Source: Nyssa sinensis (Eukaryota; Streptophyta; Magnoliopsida; Cornales; Nyssaceae). From it: 64,000 nucleotides of DNA. A program made the position numbers and the translations under genes. Shown one piece after another: positions 11,922 through 23,900 of the stretch. Position 1 is the first letter of the stretch; the number at the start of each line of letters is the position of its first letter. The DNA is taken from contig CM018051.1 of assembly GCA_008638375.1 (NCBI GenBank), forward strand, positions 31,752,740 through 31,816,739, in the 5' to 3' direction. Under the pieces are notes generated by a model that made no database searches, was not told the DNA's origin, and saw only the letters and a program-made list of their open reading frames with translations.

Positions 11922-12227
11922 CTATAGGCCGTGATCTGTGCCAACAGAAGACAAAGGTACAAACATATATTGCTCTGAATCAACCCGCTTCCACATTGTT
12001 TTCAAATCCATGGGATCTTTAATGATCTCATAATAGTCAGGCACCTCACATGCATCAACTGGTTCCTTGAATGGCCAAGCATTAGCATGGTCATGCATTG
12101 CCTCCCTAAAGAGAAGATCATCAACAAATACCAGAATCTTGACATGAGTATAGGGCCTTAAAAAACTGGTGCATGTGCATCTCTGTGTGTTTGGGGGGAG
12201 GTATGAGGGGGTGTTACCAAGCAACAA
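11922..12227 (-). pseudogene. Captured exon of GCN5-type histone acetyltransferase (bromodomain)
   Basis: On the minus strand, 12105 to 11965 encodes a segment with [30 protein letters not shown] and KRVDSEQY. This matches the start of the GCN5 bromodomain, including the WPF shelf and the PDYY segment; in GCN5 this domain binds acetyl-lysine on histones. The match is preceded by TTCTCTTTAG, a plausible 3' splice site, and followed by GTTTGT, a plausible donor. That suggests one exon of about 141 nt with intron flanks, captured as genomic DNA and not from mRNA. The rest of the gene is absent. It lies antisense in the post-pol spacer of the Athila element and cannot make a functional acetyltransferase. 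The family call rests on remembered motifs; another bromodomain protein is possible but less likely. Confidence 0.75.
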
Positions 12228-12240
12228 TAATAATACGTAA

Positions 12241-12900
12241 CAAGGTCAACGAACCAACAGTCTTTGCACTTCTACGAATTACAAGACTTGTACAAGCCAT
12301 CCATGCATATTAATTTATTTATTTATTATTATTATTTTTAATTAATTATTTTATTTATTTATTTATTATTCCTCTGCACTTGTTTTGTTTTTAGTTTTTA
12401 TTCTTTTTATGTTTTTGTTATATTATTTTTTTATTTATTCTGTTTTTCATTTTGTTTTTAGTCTTTGTGTGCTTTCCGTTGGGTCTACGTTGTGAGTCTT
12501 GAGCTTGGTATTTTCTATGTGGTGTGATCTGCAAATTCAGTGGCAATGTGTGTGTGAGAGCATGATGTGTTGTGCTTAAGATAACTTGAATTCCTTGTTT
12601 TTCTTCACGAATTGCCTTACTGTTGTTCATCCATTCTGTGGCTTAATATTGTTTTCTGCATTTTATAATATGCCTATTTATATTCATAGCTTTGCGCATA
12701 TCTGTGGCATTTATGTTTTGCTGTTTTTATATTGTGCACATCGGAATGGCTTACGAGGATTGCAAAAATTTGCATAGAAGGCCGTTCCAAATACACTTCA
12801 TAGCTTGCATTGGCATATTGATTCTCTTTTCCCAATTTGTTTTGTTATGCCAATATTTAGATTCTATGACCCTAATAATTTTTATTGTTTAGTTTGTTAT
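12241..12900 (+). other. Post-pol spacer of Athila element
   Basis: This is AT-rich sequence with TTTATTTATTATT runs near 12310-12370. No gene, convincing ORF or other structure is recognised. Confidence 0.5.
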
Positions 12901-12911
12901 TGTAGGGATCC

Positions 12912-13505
12912 ATGGGTCGCCCAAAATCTTCCAAAAGCCGTGCAATTGCAGTTGAATTCACCTCACGCAAACGGCCCATTCAAACCCGTCAAATTCACAT
13001 TCAGCAACCAAATGAGAAATGGGCCACAAAACCAATTGCCATACAGACTACATTTGATGTGGCCCCATTCTTTTAGGACGATTCTACAACCGAATGGGCG
13101 GTATAAGAGTTCTCCAACCGCCACTTACAAGCTTTGCTAACCCCGTCTGATGTTGCCTTCCCTCGGTTGGTTCGCTTGTTCTATCAAAACATGTATCTTC
13201 AGCCGATAACCAACTCGGGGGTATTGTATACTAAAATTGATGATGTGGAGATCTTTGTGACCAAATAGTACAGTGCCGATGCATTGGGTTCTCCTCTTTA
13301 GTCTCACCTTGCTCACTTGCCTTAGTTATCAATTTCACAAAAAGTCAATGCTTTGAGCACTGTTTCATTGGGTCACTCTACATCAAATCACATTCTACAT
13401 TCCCAACTTCCATGGCGGCTTTGGTTTGTTGATTCGGTGCTCAAGAAGAATGTGTGTCCCAATGGTCATGATCAACAACGACGAGGGGATTTCCTTGATG
13501 CCCTA
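12912..13505 (+). pseudogene. Athila downstream (third) ORF, 5' part
   Basis: From the ATG at 12912 a protein starts MGRPKSSKSRAIAVEF and continues, with several stops and frame changes, through FPRLVRLFYQNM and DDVEIFVTK to LWFVDSVLKKNVCP. The central motifs resemble the 'putative plant transposon protein' domain of Athila third ORFs, which are sometimes called env-like. The role of this protein is not established. The XL solo LTR at 13506 interrupts the frame, and the remainder resumes at 18795. Its position after a long spacer behind pol fits the Athila layout. Family assignment is moderate; pseudogene status is certain. Confidence 0.6.
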
Positions 13506-13920
13506 TGTAACACCCCGACCCTGTATAATTAATAATTAATTTACTAATTATTAATTAGTACCGATTTAAAGAATGATTAAGGGAATTAATAATAATCTCG
13601 GTGGTCATGATAGACCAACAGAATAATTAAATATGTCTGGAGAAGAGGGTACAACACCCGAACGTAATTACTAATTAATTAGGTGAAATAATGTCGTTTT
13701 AACACTGACGGAGCTCGAATTTGCTAACTACAGAAATTTGAAATAGGTAATAACCGACACAGAGCCTCTGACACTGAAGCTAACTGAAATACGAAACCCT
13801 CAGAACAAACCGCGTCGAAAAAGGAGCTACGGAATGAAAGTTAGGTAGGAAACATTGAAACTGAATTACCGCGTCTGCCAAACGGGGCCTTAGCCCAAAA
13901 TATGGAAAATGGCCAAAAGT

Positions 13921-13998
13921 GAGGCCAAGGGGAATTGAACCCTTGACCTATGGAGGGAAAGAAATTTCACTCAAAAAGTTACCAAGTTGGCTGCCAAC
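13921..13998 (-). other. tRNA-like segment within XL-LTR
   Basis: This is the minus-strand counterpart of the segments at 2205 and 41290. The T-arm is at 13927-13944, with one extra base in the 3' stem strand. It lies about 415-490 bp inside the LTR's 5' edge and is antisense to the LTR, as in the other copies. Confidence 0.55.
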
Positions 13999-14106
13999 AT
14001 CATTGTATATATGTATGCCACCTAAATGTATATATGCATGAAATAGGCCCACTCCACCTCCAAATGGACCAAAAGAATTCATGCATCCATAAAACATATA
14101 TAAAGT

Positions 14107-14144
<38 letters not shown>

Positions 14145-14244
14145 GAATTCTCATGTGAGGTGGCAGCCCATCATTGGACCACCACCCCCACCAATAGAGA
14201 TGCATGCAACAAATAAAAACCATAAAATATATATGTACATGTGT

Positions 14245-14281
<37 letters not shown>

Positions 14282-15639
14282 GCCAATATGAGTTCTGCAC
14301 CTAAACTGTTAGAAAGTGACTGTGAGAGAAAGAGTGGGTTAGAGGCAATGTATGTCCAAGTGTGTGTGCACTATGTGTGTGCATGCATGCGAGGGATAAT
14401 GGTGTGTCCATGGAGATGCACAAAAGAGGAAAGAACTGGGGGGATACACGACTGAACTGGGCAACCTCGAGAGACATTGAGAGGGCCTGAACCAAGCCAA
14501 ATAAGAGAACAGCCACTGTTAGAAGGTAAAACACCCAAACTGCTATAATTTTTCTGTTTGAGTTTTGTTACTATTTTGATGGTTTTGAGCCATAAAGACA
14601 GTATGCATGATAGTTAGACTGTAAATCTGGGTTAATTGCGTGAGGGTTAGACCACTAAAACAGCCCCAAACCCACTGGTCGTACGTAGGCAGCCATGGAT
14701 AGACCTCAAACTTTAGGTCTGAATCGACCTCAACCAAATTGCATTCTGCATGTCAAGACCTGATCTAGACACCAAGGGGATTCCAAAAATCACCATCGGC
14801 CACCCCAACGCTTAGGTTTAGACCCTCAAAACAGAAGCTATAGGTTTCGGCCATAAAACCCAAACTCTGAAATAAACCCCTAAACTGAATTTTGTTGATG
14901 GGAACTTGAAGCCCCTGTTGCAAGGGTCACAAAGAACCAAACCTCATAAGATTTGGTTGAGAGATGAGGGCACACGACTGAGTTGCAGGCCTCCCATGAT
15001 AATGGGTCTAAACTGAGCTCCATGCATGGATTCGAAGCTCAACATGAATGCCAAGTTGTTGGTGTAGACTGTAGGAACAATCTGAGATGAATAACCATAG
15101 AAATCTGTACCTGAAATGTCACGAAATTAAAAGGGAAGAAAACTGGAATTAGGGCAAAAAACTGGGGAAGACGACGAACAGTACCAGACTCGGTTTCGGG
15201 TCGGTTTCGGGTTTGGGTCGGGGCCCGACCAGTTTTAAAACGGTTTAAGTAAAACGGCAGCGTATTGGTTTTAATTTAAACTGAAATCTGACCTGTTTGG
15301 TAACACGGATATAAAATTAAAATCAGGGGTTAGGTCTATCCAAACCACAGATAAGGGCCAAAATCAGGATAACTAGAATATGTTATTCCGGTTTTGAATG
15401 ATAAATTGAACCGGTTGGTTTTTAGATTTTTGGACCGGTTCAGCTAGTTGAACCCTAAACCAAACGGTTCTGAAACCCTAGTTAAGGAAATTAGTTTTAA
15501 ACCCCAAATGTTTTTGAATTTACGTTGAAACCCCCAACTGTTTTGTGAAGTTGTACTCTGGCCCAGATTTTGGAAAAACTGTGCATTTTAGCCCTTGGGA
15601 AAATAATTAAATAATTATTTTAATTATTTTATTAATTAG

Positions 15640-16640
15640 ATAAAATTACTATTTTACCCCTGGACATTTAATATGTCAAACGGAGTCCAAATTAAATAAG
15701 AAAATAGTGTATTTTCACTATTTCAAGCATTCCGGACTCAATGGTAGAGTCCGATTTGAGAAATTAAGTCCGGCAAAACACAGACACGTAAGTGGTAAAT
15801 GACTGTACTGCCCCTGATGATACCTAGGCCCAAATAAAAATAAAAGATAATCTATTTTAATTATGTTGGACATTCTGGACTCAATGGTAGAGTCTGATTT
15901 AGGAAATTAAGTCTTGAAAAATACAAACACACGAATGGTAAATGACTGAACTCCCCCTAGTGATACCTAGGGCCGATTAAACCTAAAAGATAGTCCAATT
16001 TAACTATGTCGGACACTCTAGACCTAATGGTGAGGTCCATTTTATAAACTGAGGTCCCGAAAGGTTTGGTTATACAACATGTGAAAATTACCAAATTACC
16101 CCTAATACTGTACGAAGTCCAAATTGGGCGAAATTGATTCCAGTTGAAGCCCAATTACTTGCGGACTCATATATGTGATTAAATTATGATTCGGGATCAG
16201 AATATCAGAAGATGTAAAATTACTGAACTGCCCCTAATGTTATACGAAATCTAAATGATGTCCGAATAGGACAAAACTGATACCGATAGAAGCCCAGATA
16301 CCCGTGAAACTGTACACGTGATTAAATGACGAATCGGGGTCAGAATCTCATGAAACGTAAAATGACCAAAATTCCCCTTAGCACATTAGGTGCAAAGTAG
16401 AGGTCGAATAAAGGTCAACCTGATCTGATAAATTATCATAAACATAATTATGAAAATCGAAGGGCTAAATAAGACTCTAAAATAGTTAGAGCGTAAAATG
16501 AAAAATGACCGATGTGTCCTGATGATCTAAAGTAGATACCAAATGAAGTCCAAAGGACTTAGAGAATTATATCTAAGATATGTGGACTATTCGGAGGACC
16601 ACGATAGGGTCCGAGATAAGAATGGTAAAATTACCATTTT
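15640..16640 (+). repeat. Array of degenerate ~120-156 bp modules
   Basis: The box 'TTTTGCCCCTAA' (reverse complement of GGGGCAAAA) recurs near 15647, 15803, 15943, 16092, 16221, 16363, 16508 and 16628. Several copies also contain 'GGACTCAATGGT-GAGTCC'. Related modules occur in other LTR families of this window. Confidence 0.65.
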
Positions 16641-17159
16641 GCCCCTAAGATTAAATAGATACCTAACCGATAACGATTGAAGTCTAAATGACTTAGGTTA
16701 TAATCCTGATAACTGCTAAGCCTAATTAAAGAATGAAATAGACCCGGATGAAACCCAACGAAAGGGAAATAGGCTACTAGGCTATCTTAGGTAATCCGAT
16801 AGACACCTAAGACGACGAATAAGACCTGAATGGATGAATTCTGATCTGTCTATGATTGATGATTATTATTCAGGATATAAATGGAGATGCTTGACGTACC
16901 TGGAGGTTATCAGATTGTTTGTACAAGGAGATAAACGAACAGTTTGTGAATAACTTGAAACTTCTGACTTGGTGTATAAGTTACTGTCTAGATACTGTAT
17001 TTTGATGCACTACACGGTTTTATATGTTATACTGTGTGAGTAACTTCTGACACTGTCTAGATACTGTATTTTTTATGCACTGTACCGTTTTGTATGTTAT
17101 ACTGTCTAAATGCATATTTTTAACTACAAACCTTTTGTACTGCATTACATGTGGCATGA

Positions 17160-17645
17160 TTTTGTTCCGTCCTGCCTAATTAGCGTCTTGTCCTATCTTG
17201 TTTTGTCCTATTCCATTCAGTTCCGTTATGCTCAGCTTTGTTCATGATATACCTGTCTTTGATTGATATATTGTTTCTGTTCAGTTCTGTTATGTTCAAT
17301 TCCATTCATGATATGCCTGTGTCTTATTTGATATATTGTTTCCGTTCAGTTCCGTTATGTTTAGCTCCGTTCATGATATACCTGTCTTTGGTTGATATAT
17401 GGTTCAGTACCGTTATGTTCTACCCGTTAACAATATGCCTCTGTCCTTGATCATATGCCTGTGTCTTTGATTGATAATGTTCCGTTCGATTCTGTTATGT
17501 TCCGTCCGCTGGTGATATGTCTGTCTTGATTGATATATGGTCCAGTTCCGTTATGATCTGTCCGCTGATGATATGCCTTTATTTTGATTGATGTATTGTT
17601 CCGTTCAATTCCGTTATGTTTCGCTCCGTAAATGATGTGCCTGTG
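17160..17645 (+). repeat. ~60-bp tandem repeat, about 7 copies
   Basis: Copies around GTTCCGTTATGTTC and GATTGATATATTG recur about every 60 bp. This is the inverted counterpart of the larger array at 36600-37915. Confidence 0.75.
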
Positions 17646-18794
17646 TCCCCGCTTGATAGAGAAACATCATTTATTATTTTGATTTGACTTGGTGTATAAG
17701 TCACTGTCTAGACATTGTATTCTGATGCACTGTACCGTTTTGTATGTTATACTGCCTGAACGCATATTTTTAAGTGCATGCTTTTGTATTGCATTACACG
17801 TGACATGATCTCGTCTCGTCCTACTCTATTGTTTTGTTCGGTCTGTCTTGTTCCGTTGTATGGTCTGTCCTGGTTTTGTTCTGCTATGTTATGTCTGACT
17901 CTTGGTACCATTCCAGTTTTTAGCGGTATAGCATAAGTAGGCTTGATTATGTGCCTAATTGACATCTTGTTGTTATGCTCTGTTATGTTCCGCTCAGTAC
18001 TGATCTGATCTATTATATGATTTAAATGCCTATACTCTTGTTGATATATTGGCATCGTGTATTGTTCCGTCCGTCCTGATTTGTTGTTCTGTTTAGTTCA
18101 GTCTCGTTTTATTCTACCTAAACTGCATATAAAGTAGATTTATAAAACTGCTATTCTAAAGTGATTGAACTATCCTTGTGATTTATAAACATGAACGGGT
18201 TTGAAACCCATGACAGGGAACCTGTGTTACTCACTGGGCTTTTCGAAGCTCACCCCATTCCCTAACATTTTTCAAGAATTATCTCCATTGGATTGGAAGG
18301 CACTATGATATGACATGATAGGCCGAGTGACATTGCAAGTAAGGATCTGACGACACTGAATTGTAGAGACTGGATTATTGTGTACTGAATCTGGTTATTC
18401 AAGTGAGTGTTATGATACGACTGACTTGATTGATATGCACTAGATATAGACATGGCTCATGGGAATAAATGGTACTCTAGAAATATTAGATTTGCTCTGT
18501 TGATTATATGCCTGATAATGATATGCTCTGAGGTTAGAATTATTAGCTGTTCGAATTTTAGACTTGCTCTGTGGTACATACCCTTACGGTGGATAAGTGA
18601 GTTGCATTCCCGTGATAAAAAAAAAAATTTTTAAATTCCGCTGCATCTGACCCTACAGTCGGAATGCAGTTCGTCGGTAAGTTCAGAATTTGCCTTTGGT
18701 TGGTCGCGTCATCGGTCGGCAAATCGGCGAGGCAGCTGACTGGCATCACGTCCTCAACATCCGCGTAGGGTGGGGTTCGGGATGTGACACCCTA

Positions 18795-19336
18795 TATGCT
18801 GTGGAGAATGGATTTTCATGTGACGTTGCTGCCATGATTTGGAACCAAATGTGTGCTTGTTATAAACAGTTCATCAAGACGCCCACACAACGTGCTCAAG
18901 CATGGCCTCTGCCCTTTTCCAATTTGATCACTGTATTGGCTTGAGCCGATGGATATGACATTCCTCCTATTAAGCAGTCTGATACTACTTGTGTTTATTA
19001 TGGTCAGCATCTCTAGGCTGTCAGTTGGCGCAGATTGGTTCGGGAAAGTGGGCAGCACCCTAGGTTGTCCCAGCAACTTGTGTGGCTTTGTAAAACCCTA
19101 TTGAGATTCCTCCATCCACATCCACTGGACGTTCATCTCCTCCCATTTCATCTCCACTTTTGCTTCCTACCACCTCAGAGGATATATCACATTCGGACTA
19201 TAGCCGTCTTGAGCAGCGGTTTAATGCATTTGAGGCTCAATATGAGCTTGATATCGTAGAGACTCATCGCCTTCTTCAGGCTATTCTTTTCGTTCAGCTC
19301 CCGCCTTTTGATTCACCGGGCTATTTGCCCCCTTAG
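18795..19336 (+). pseudogene. Athila downstream (third) ORF, 3' part
   Basis: This resumes the ORF interrupted at 13505. The frame reads AVENGFSCDVAAMIWNQMC and AQAWPLPFSNLITVLA, then DGYDIPPIK, with stops after VLA and further on. It ends near the TAG at 19334. Nothing in it points to a catalytic activity. The join with the 5' part follows from the CCCTA duplication around the XL solo LTR. Confidence 0.55.
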
Positions 19337-20984
19337 TTCTCTCTACTCAGGTGCACTCCTTCCTTTTACTTCTTTTGTTCTATTTCATGTTCTTTGATGT
19401 CATGTCCCCTTGAGGACAATGTGTCAAATAAGTTGGGGGGAGTTGCTATTATTTTGCCTACTTGAGCTCAGTATACTTCGTGATTACAATTTTATTGTTT
19501 TGAGCGTATTCATGTATTTCTGAGCTTGCATGAGAATCATTGTGATAGTTGTGCACTGCTAGTGATTTGTCTTTCCCTGACTTTCATAATTGGAGACAAA
19601 TTGGGTTGCTACTCTTGTGACTCTATGATTTGATGGTTAGACTGTGAGACTCTAGTATCATGATGGCATTGACTGAGACTTATGACCCATGTTATGTAGA
19701 TTTGGGCTTGAACTTTATTTTGAGGGTTATACAGTTTGCATATCTCCATTCTATCAACTGTCATTGTCACATGTCTAAGGTTAGTCAGTTCAAATGTCGG
19801 ATGACACTTCTTGCCTTTGGGGAATGAAACTAGGCCCTCTTTTTACGTTGAGCCTGTTCGTTTGTTTCTTGCATCTTTACATTATTTACCTGATTGGAAC
19901 CAAGTTGAGCCTTCATTATTATATCTTTCTTTTCATAGCCAGTAGCCTCGCTTTGGATGAAGAAGTTGGGTGATTTTTCTTTGAGAATTTGGTGTTGTGA
20001 AAGTAAAGAAGTAAATATGTACTTTTTTTCTCTTTTATTGTAATTTTATTCGGTGTTATTCAAAAAAAAAAAAAAAAGAAGAAAAAAAAATATTTCATTG
20101 CCTTTTCCTTTTCTTTTTGGTTTACTTAAGTAGAAAAGTTGTGAGTAGTTTGGGAATGCTTTTATTGGAATTTTGGGAGTGGTGTTGCAATGTTCAAAAG
20201 AGATGATGAGTTTGGAAAACTGCAGTTTATTTATTTCAGCTTCTTCGCTTATCACATGGAGATTATTGTTTACTTGCCCCTACTTTATCCTTGACCTTGA
20301 CCTACGTTACAACCAGAAACAAAGACCTAGCTGACCCCGAAGGTGTAGTAGTTGATGATTGAGGATGTGACTGTAGTGATCATGTGACATTGGGAGTTGA
20401 TTTTCGTAGTGGTTAGAATTCTCTATATAGTTTTCTTGTTGTCCTTTTATTTATATTTGCATGTGGATTATTTAATTTGTACTCAACAGTTATTCTATCC
20501 ACATGTATGAGAGGATACATATGCACCCCATCTCTGTGAGCTTCATTTGTGAGTGATATCTTTTGGTGAGATTTGGAGTCAAAGTAATGCCTGTTTGAAA
20601 CGAAGTTTCATTGCCTAGACATCTTGTCATGGTTGTTGCTTTTGTGCACATTGATTCTATCCATTTATGAGCACTTGGGAAATTCACAGGTTGCTTTTAG
20701 TGAGATAATTGTTACTTTGCTTCGATTGTAACTCAGTTATACGCTCACTAAGATTCATTTTTATTAATTATGGAGTATATTGTGTTCAAGTTGGGGGGTG
20801 TCGAATTTTGTGGGTAGATTCACTGCAAACCCTCACGAGACTATAACTCGTCCACTAGGGTAACCTAGGGTTTTAAAGCCTTATTGCATATGGTAAATGC
20901 AATCGTGTATCCCACGAAAGAAGATTTAGTTAGTTGTATTTTGTCTCTTGTTTCCTTGGCTTTGCTCGAGCACTAGCAAAGTGT
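19337..20984 (+). other. 3' non-coding region of Athila element
   Basis: No ORF is supported. Two extra purine tracts, AAGTTGGGGGGAG (19430-19442, after TTGAGGACAATGT) and AAGTTGGGGGGTG (20788-20800), resemble the true polypurine tract before the 3' LTR. An A-run at 20062-20076 and T-rich stretches are also present. Confidence 0.6.
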
Positions 20985-20997
20985 AAGTTGGGGGATG
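20985..20997 (+). promoter_or_regulatory. Polypurine tract of Athila element
   Basis: AAGTTGGGGGATG directly precedes the 3' LTR (TGATAACTGG). It is the plus-strand priming site. Confidence 0.8.
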
Positions 20998-22214
20998 TGA
21001 TAACTGGTTAAAAAGTGCATATTTATTTTGTTAACCCTAGATATTCTTTCATTTTTATTATTTTAATTCCTCCAATCTATATGTATTTGTTAGTTAATTC
21101 TTGTTTTATCTTTTTGTAGAGAAAGCTTGACAAAGTTGATGATTTGGTGGTGGATTTGGAGTAAAAGGGAAATATTGGGCTTTAAAGTGCTAAAAGAAGT
21201 GGAAAACAAGTGGTTTTGGGTTAGAAGAGAGGCTTGATCCATATGTAGGTGGACCAAGGCCCATTGTAGCACTACAGACTCTATTTTGGAGCACTTTAGC
21301 CTCCCTTTTTGGACCTTAATGTCTAATTACGGGATTTTATTTTATTTTCCTGAATTCTTATGTAGTGGGGGTATTTTTGGAAAAATGAGGAGAAGATTGT
21401 GAGCTAGGGTTTTGGGAAAAGGGAGGAAGCGTTTTTGGGGGATTTGGACCAGGAGAAGAGAAGAATAAGATGACTCTAAAGAAGAAGATGAAGAACTCCA
21501 TGGCTATGGTGCTCTCCTCTTCCACCATCATGGGCTAAGTTTCTCTCATTCGTAGGGTTTAGATGAAACCCTAGTGAAGTAATCGTGCTTTTTGGTATTT
21601 TATTTTTGGATTAATTAGTTTTTGATGTTGATTGTATAACGTTGGAATTTTATTAGTGCAATGATTGTGTTATTCGGTTTCACATAATCAATTTCTGTGA
21701 TTTTGTTTATGTGGTTATACAATAGTAATATTTGTACATACATCAAAATCGTAGGATGAGTCATAACTCAGGGAAAACAAATTGTGACTATGACCTTAGA
21801 ATTAGCGTAGACAATTTGTGTTGACCAAAGATGATTCGTGCTTAGGGTTTTGGTGCGTGGTTTTCTTGATGATTGTATTGAGGCTTGTAGCCAAGATACA
21901 TCTTTTACATCCAAATTTAATGGTCCAAGAATTAATACAATTGAAGCTAGTTACAAGATTAGTGGTGGATTCAACACTCTAGGAATCCTCTTTTAATTTG
22001 ACTCGTAGTTAATTCAGTTGAATATTTTCTTTAATTATAGTTCTCATTTAATTTTAGAAAGAAAATCAACAACAATCACTCTTTGTTAATTTGAATTAAA
22101 ATTAATCTCAACTTTGGTTTTTAAACAATTAACAGTCTATGTGGGTTCGACCCTTACTTCTCTACAATACTAGTAGTTTAGTTTGGTAATTTGATTGATT
22201 TCCATGACAAATCA
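20998..22214 (+). repeat. 3' LTR of Athila-type element
   Basis: It is 1217 bp, ends AATCA and is followed by the target duplication TCTGG (22215-22219). It differs from the 5' LTR by scattered substitutions and single-base indels, denser in the first 500 bp. Confidence 0.95.
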
Positions 22215-23485
22215 TCTGGTCTGCCCTCTGCCCCTTATACCTATGCGGGCCAGCCATCCAAAACTCGTCAAAAGCTCGTTTGGCGGCCATGTAGCCGTAG
22301 GGCATCTGTACAGGGTCTATGGCCGACCTTTCCTTCCCCTTCTTCTGGACTTCAGGGGCAGGTGTAGGGGCAGGCTCGGCTATAACTATCACTTTCTTAG
22401 CCAAAGCTGGAGTAGGAGAGTTAGACCAAAGCCTCTTCCTCTTGGCTTGAGGAGGATCAGCAAGAGTAGGGGCCTCCATCGCCTTCTTCTTCGGGGCCCA
22501 TTTTGTTAGCAAAGACTTCTTCAAGTTCTCTGCTCGGCCCTTGCCCTGGTCGGCTGCCATTAGATTCTCTGGCGTGAGAATGGCTCTGAAGTCTCGATTG
22601 CTGGGCTGGAGGAGCTTGTGGGACTTGTCCTGAAGGTCAACCGTAAAGACCGACCTCTTCGAAGCACTTTTATCTGCATAGAAGACATAAACACAATGGT
22701 TAGAGAAACCATTCAGAAGTGAAAGAACAAGAAAAACAGAATTATGATAAACAAAAATGGGTCTCACCCTTAAACCCGGTACTCTAGGGAAACATAGAAA
22801 TCTAGTCCTAGAAGTCGTCCATCTCCCATCCTCCAACGAAGAAGTACCACTTCTTCCAAGTATTATTGGAAGTCAGTACAAAGGAAAGGGGTCTGAGCCC
22901 CTTATCAAAAGACATATAGAAGAGGCCTTCCGACCTCATATATTTAAGATCCATATTGCTACGGATCAATTCTAGTGTTACCACGACATCGTTTAGATGA
23001 CCTAAAACTATAAACCCTAACAAGTGCCTCCAACTATTGAGGTTCAGGTCTGTAGGGCAAAGGTTGAACCAAATGAAGAACTACCTGACTAGATTTAGAA
23101 GAGGGAGCCTCAATCCCATTTCAAACCAAGCAAGATAAACACAAATCTCCCCCTCCCGGACATCTGAAGGGCGATCTACGGAACTAGGAGCCTTACATGT
23201 GACATTTTTGGGAAAGTTTAAAAAAGTCTTCAGGCCCTCTAACATGGCCGGGGTTACGGCACTCTGCCCTTCCCCCCTATAGAAAAGCCTGCCAGAGGCC
23301 TCCCCCATTCTATCCCTAGGTTCTATGAATGCCTCTACAATTTTAACCCCAGAATTAGAAGAGGATCCTATTGACCCATTCCCAGAGGAGCTACTTCCTA
23401 CAGTATGAGTTTGAGACGACACAGTTTTCTTCGAAGAGCTTCTTGTGCCATCCCTAACACCAAAAAACGCAGTAGAAACTGACAT
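22215..23485 (-). pseudogene. Antisense ORF of Tat-type element, N-terminal part
   Basis: On the minus strand from ATG 23483-23485, the protein starts MSVSTAFFGVRDG, followed by a serine-rich segment and EGEICVYLAWFEMGLRLPLL. After an in-frame TAG it continues FIWFNLCPTDLNLNSWRHLL, GFIVLGHLND and WKKWYFFVGGWEM. This matches my recollection of the 'putative gypsy type transposon' domain (Pfam Transposase_28, PF04195). An intron is likely between about 22770 (GGTGAGACC) and 22685 (TATGCAG). The next exon holds a basic, proline-rich linker (PPQAKRKRLW) and FDEFWMAGPHRYKGQRAD. The Athila insertion breaks it at 22215; it resumes at 3945. It reads antisense to the adjacent plus-strand LTRs. The function of such proteins is unknown. 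Confidence 0.7.
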
Positions 23486-23883
23486 TATGAAAATGAAAAG
23501 GGGGAGGAGGAGGAATCAAAGAAAAAGAGTAAGAAGTCACGGAAAAGGAAACAGGAGAGGAAGGAAATGAATCGAACCTGAAACACGAACGGATGAGGGG
23601 ACTTCGAACGGTGTTAATCTCTCTAAGTTCATCCTTTTGATGCAAAGAAAGTGATGAAGAGAAGGGCGTACGAGTACCCCTTCCCTCCTTTATATAGTTT
23701 CGCAAGAGAGGGGGCCCAGTTAGTCGAACCGTCATGGCAGTTAGAGGCAATGATGGCCTCGAAAGCCTAAACGACAGGCTGCTTAGTAAATACCACATCA
23801 ACGGTCGTCTGGGGAAATGAAAAGACAAGACGCATGGAATTATGGAAACCTTAACCCCTAGTTACGCATATTGCTAAACTAAG

Positions 23884-23900
23884 GCTCGGGGGGGAGTAGT
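23884..23900 (+). promoter_or_regulatory. Polypurine tract of Tat-type element
   Basis: GCTCGGGGGGGAGTAGT directly precedes an LTR start (TGATATGTC). A near-identical tract (GCTCCGGGGGGGGAGTAGC) precedes the second LTR at 24179. The stretch 23486-23883 is promoter or leader of the antisense ORF and otherwise featureless. Confidence 0.75.

Larger units (their letters stand above)
13506..18789 (+). mobile_element. XL solo LTR (5284 bp)
   Basis: It starts TGTAACACCCCGACCC, ends GATGTGACA and is flanked by the 5-bp duplication CCCTA (13501-13505 and 18790-18794). No internal region is present, so it is a solo LTR left by LTR-LTR recombination. It aligns with the inverted copy at 35578-41778 and with 1-2696. 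Contents: an antisense tRNA-like segment, (TA)n runs (14111-14142, 14249-14277), modules of about 136 bp (15640-16640), and a tandem repeat (17160-17645). It splits the Athila third ORF. Short ORFs in it are not credible genes. Confidence 0.93.
3946..22214 (+). mobile_element. Athila-type Ty3/Gypsy retrotransposon, complete but decayed
   Basis: The 18,269-bp element has two 1217-bp TG...CA LTRs (3946-5162 and 20998-22214) and the 5-bp target duplication TCTGG (3941-3945 and 22215-22219). It has a tRNA-Asp primer site after the 5' LTR and a purine tract before the 3' LTR. The order gag, protease, reverse transcriptase, RNase H, integrase, long spacer, third ORF, long 3' region is that of Athila elements. 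It inserted into an exon of the Tat antisense ORF and later received an XL solo LTR (13506-18789); without it the element is about 13 kb. The LTRs differ by a few percent by eye, so insertion is not recent. Many stops and frameshifts make it non-autonomous now. Confidence 0.95.

Noticed and set aside
11922..12227. Functional histone acetyltransferase gene
   Set aside because: Only one exon-sized piece of the bromodomain is present; the catalytic domain is absent and the exon is enclosed by transposon sequence.
22757..22975. Plus-strand ORF over the Tat antisense gene
   Set aside because: It is a shadow of the minus-strand coding sequence.
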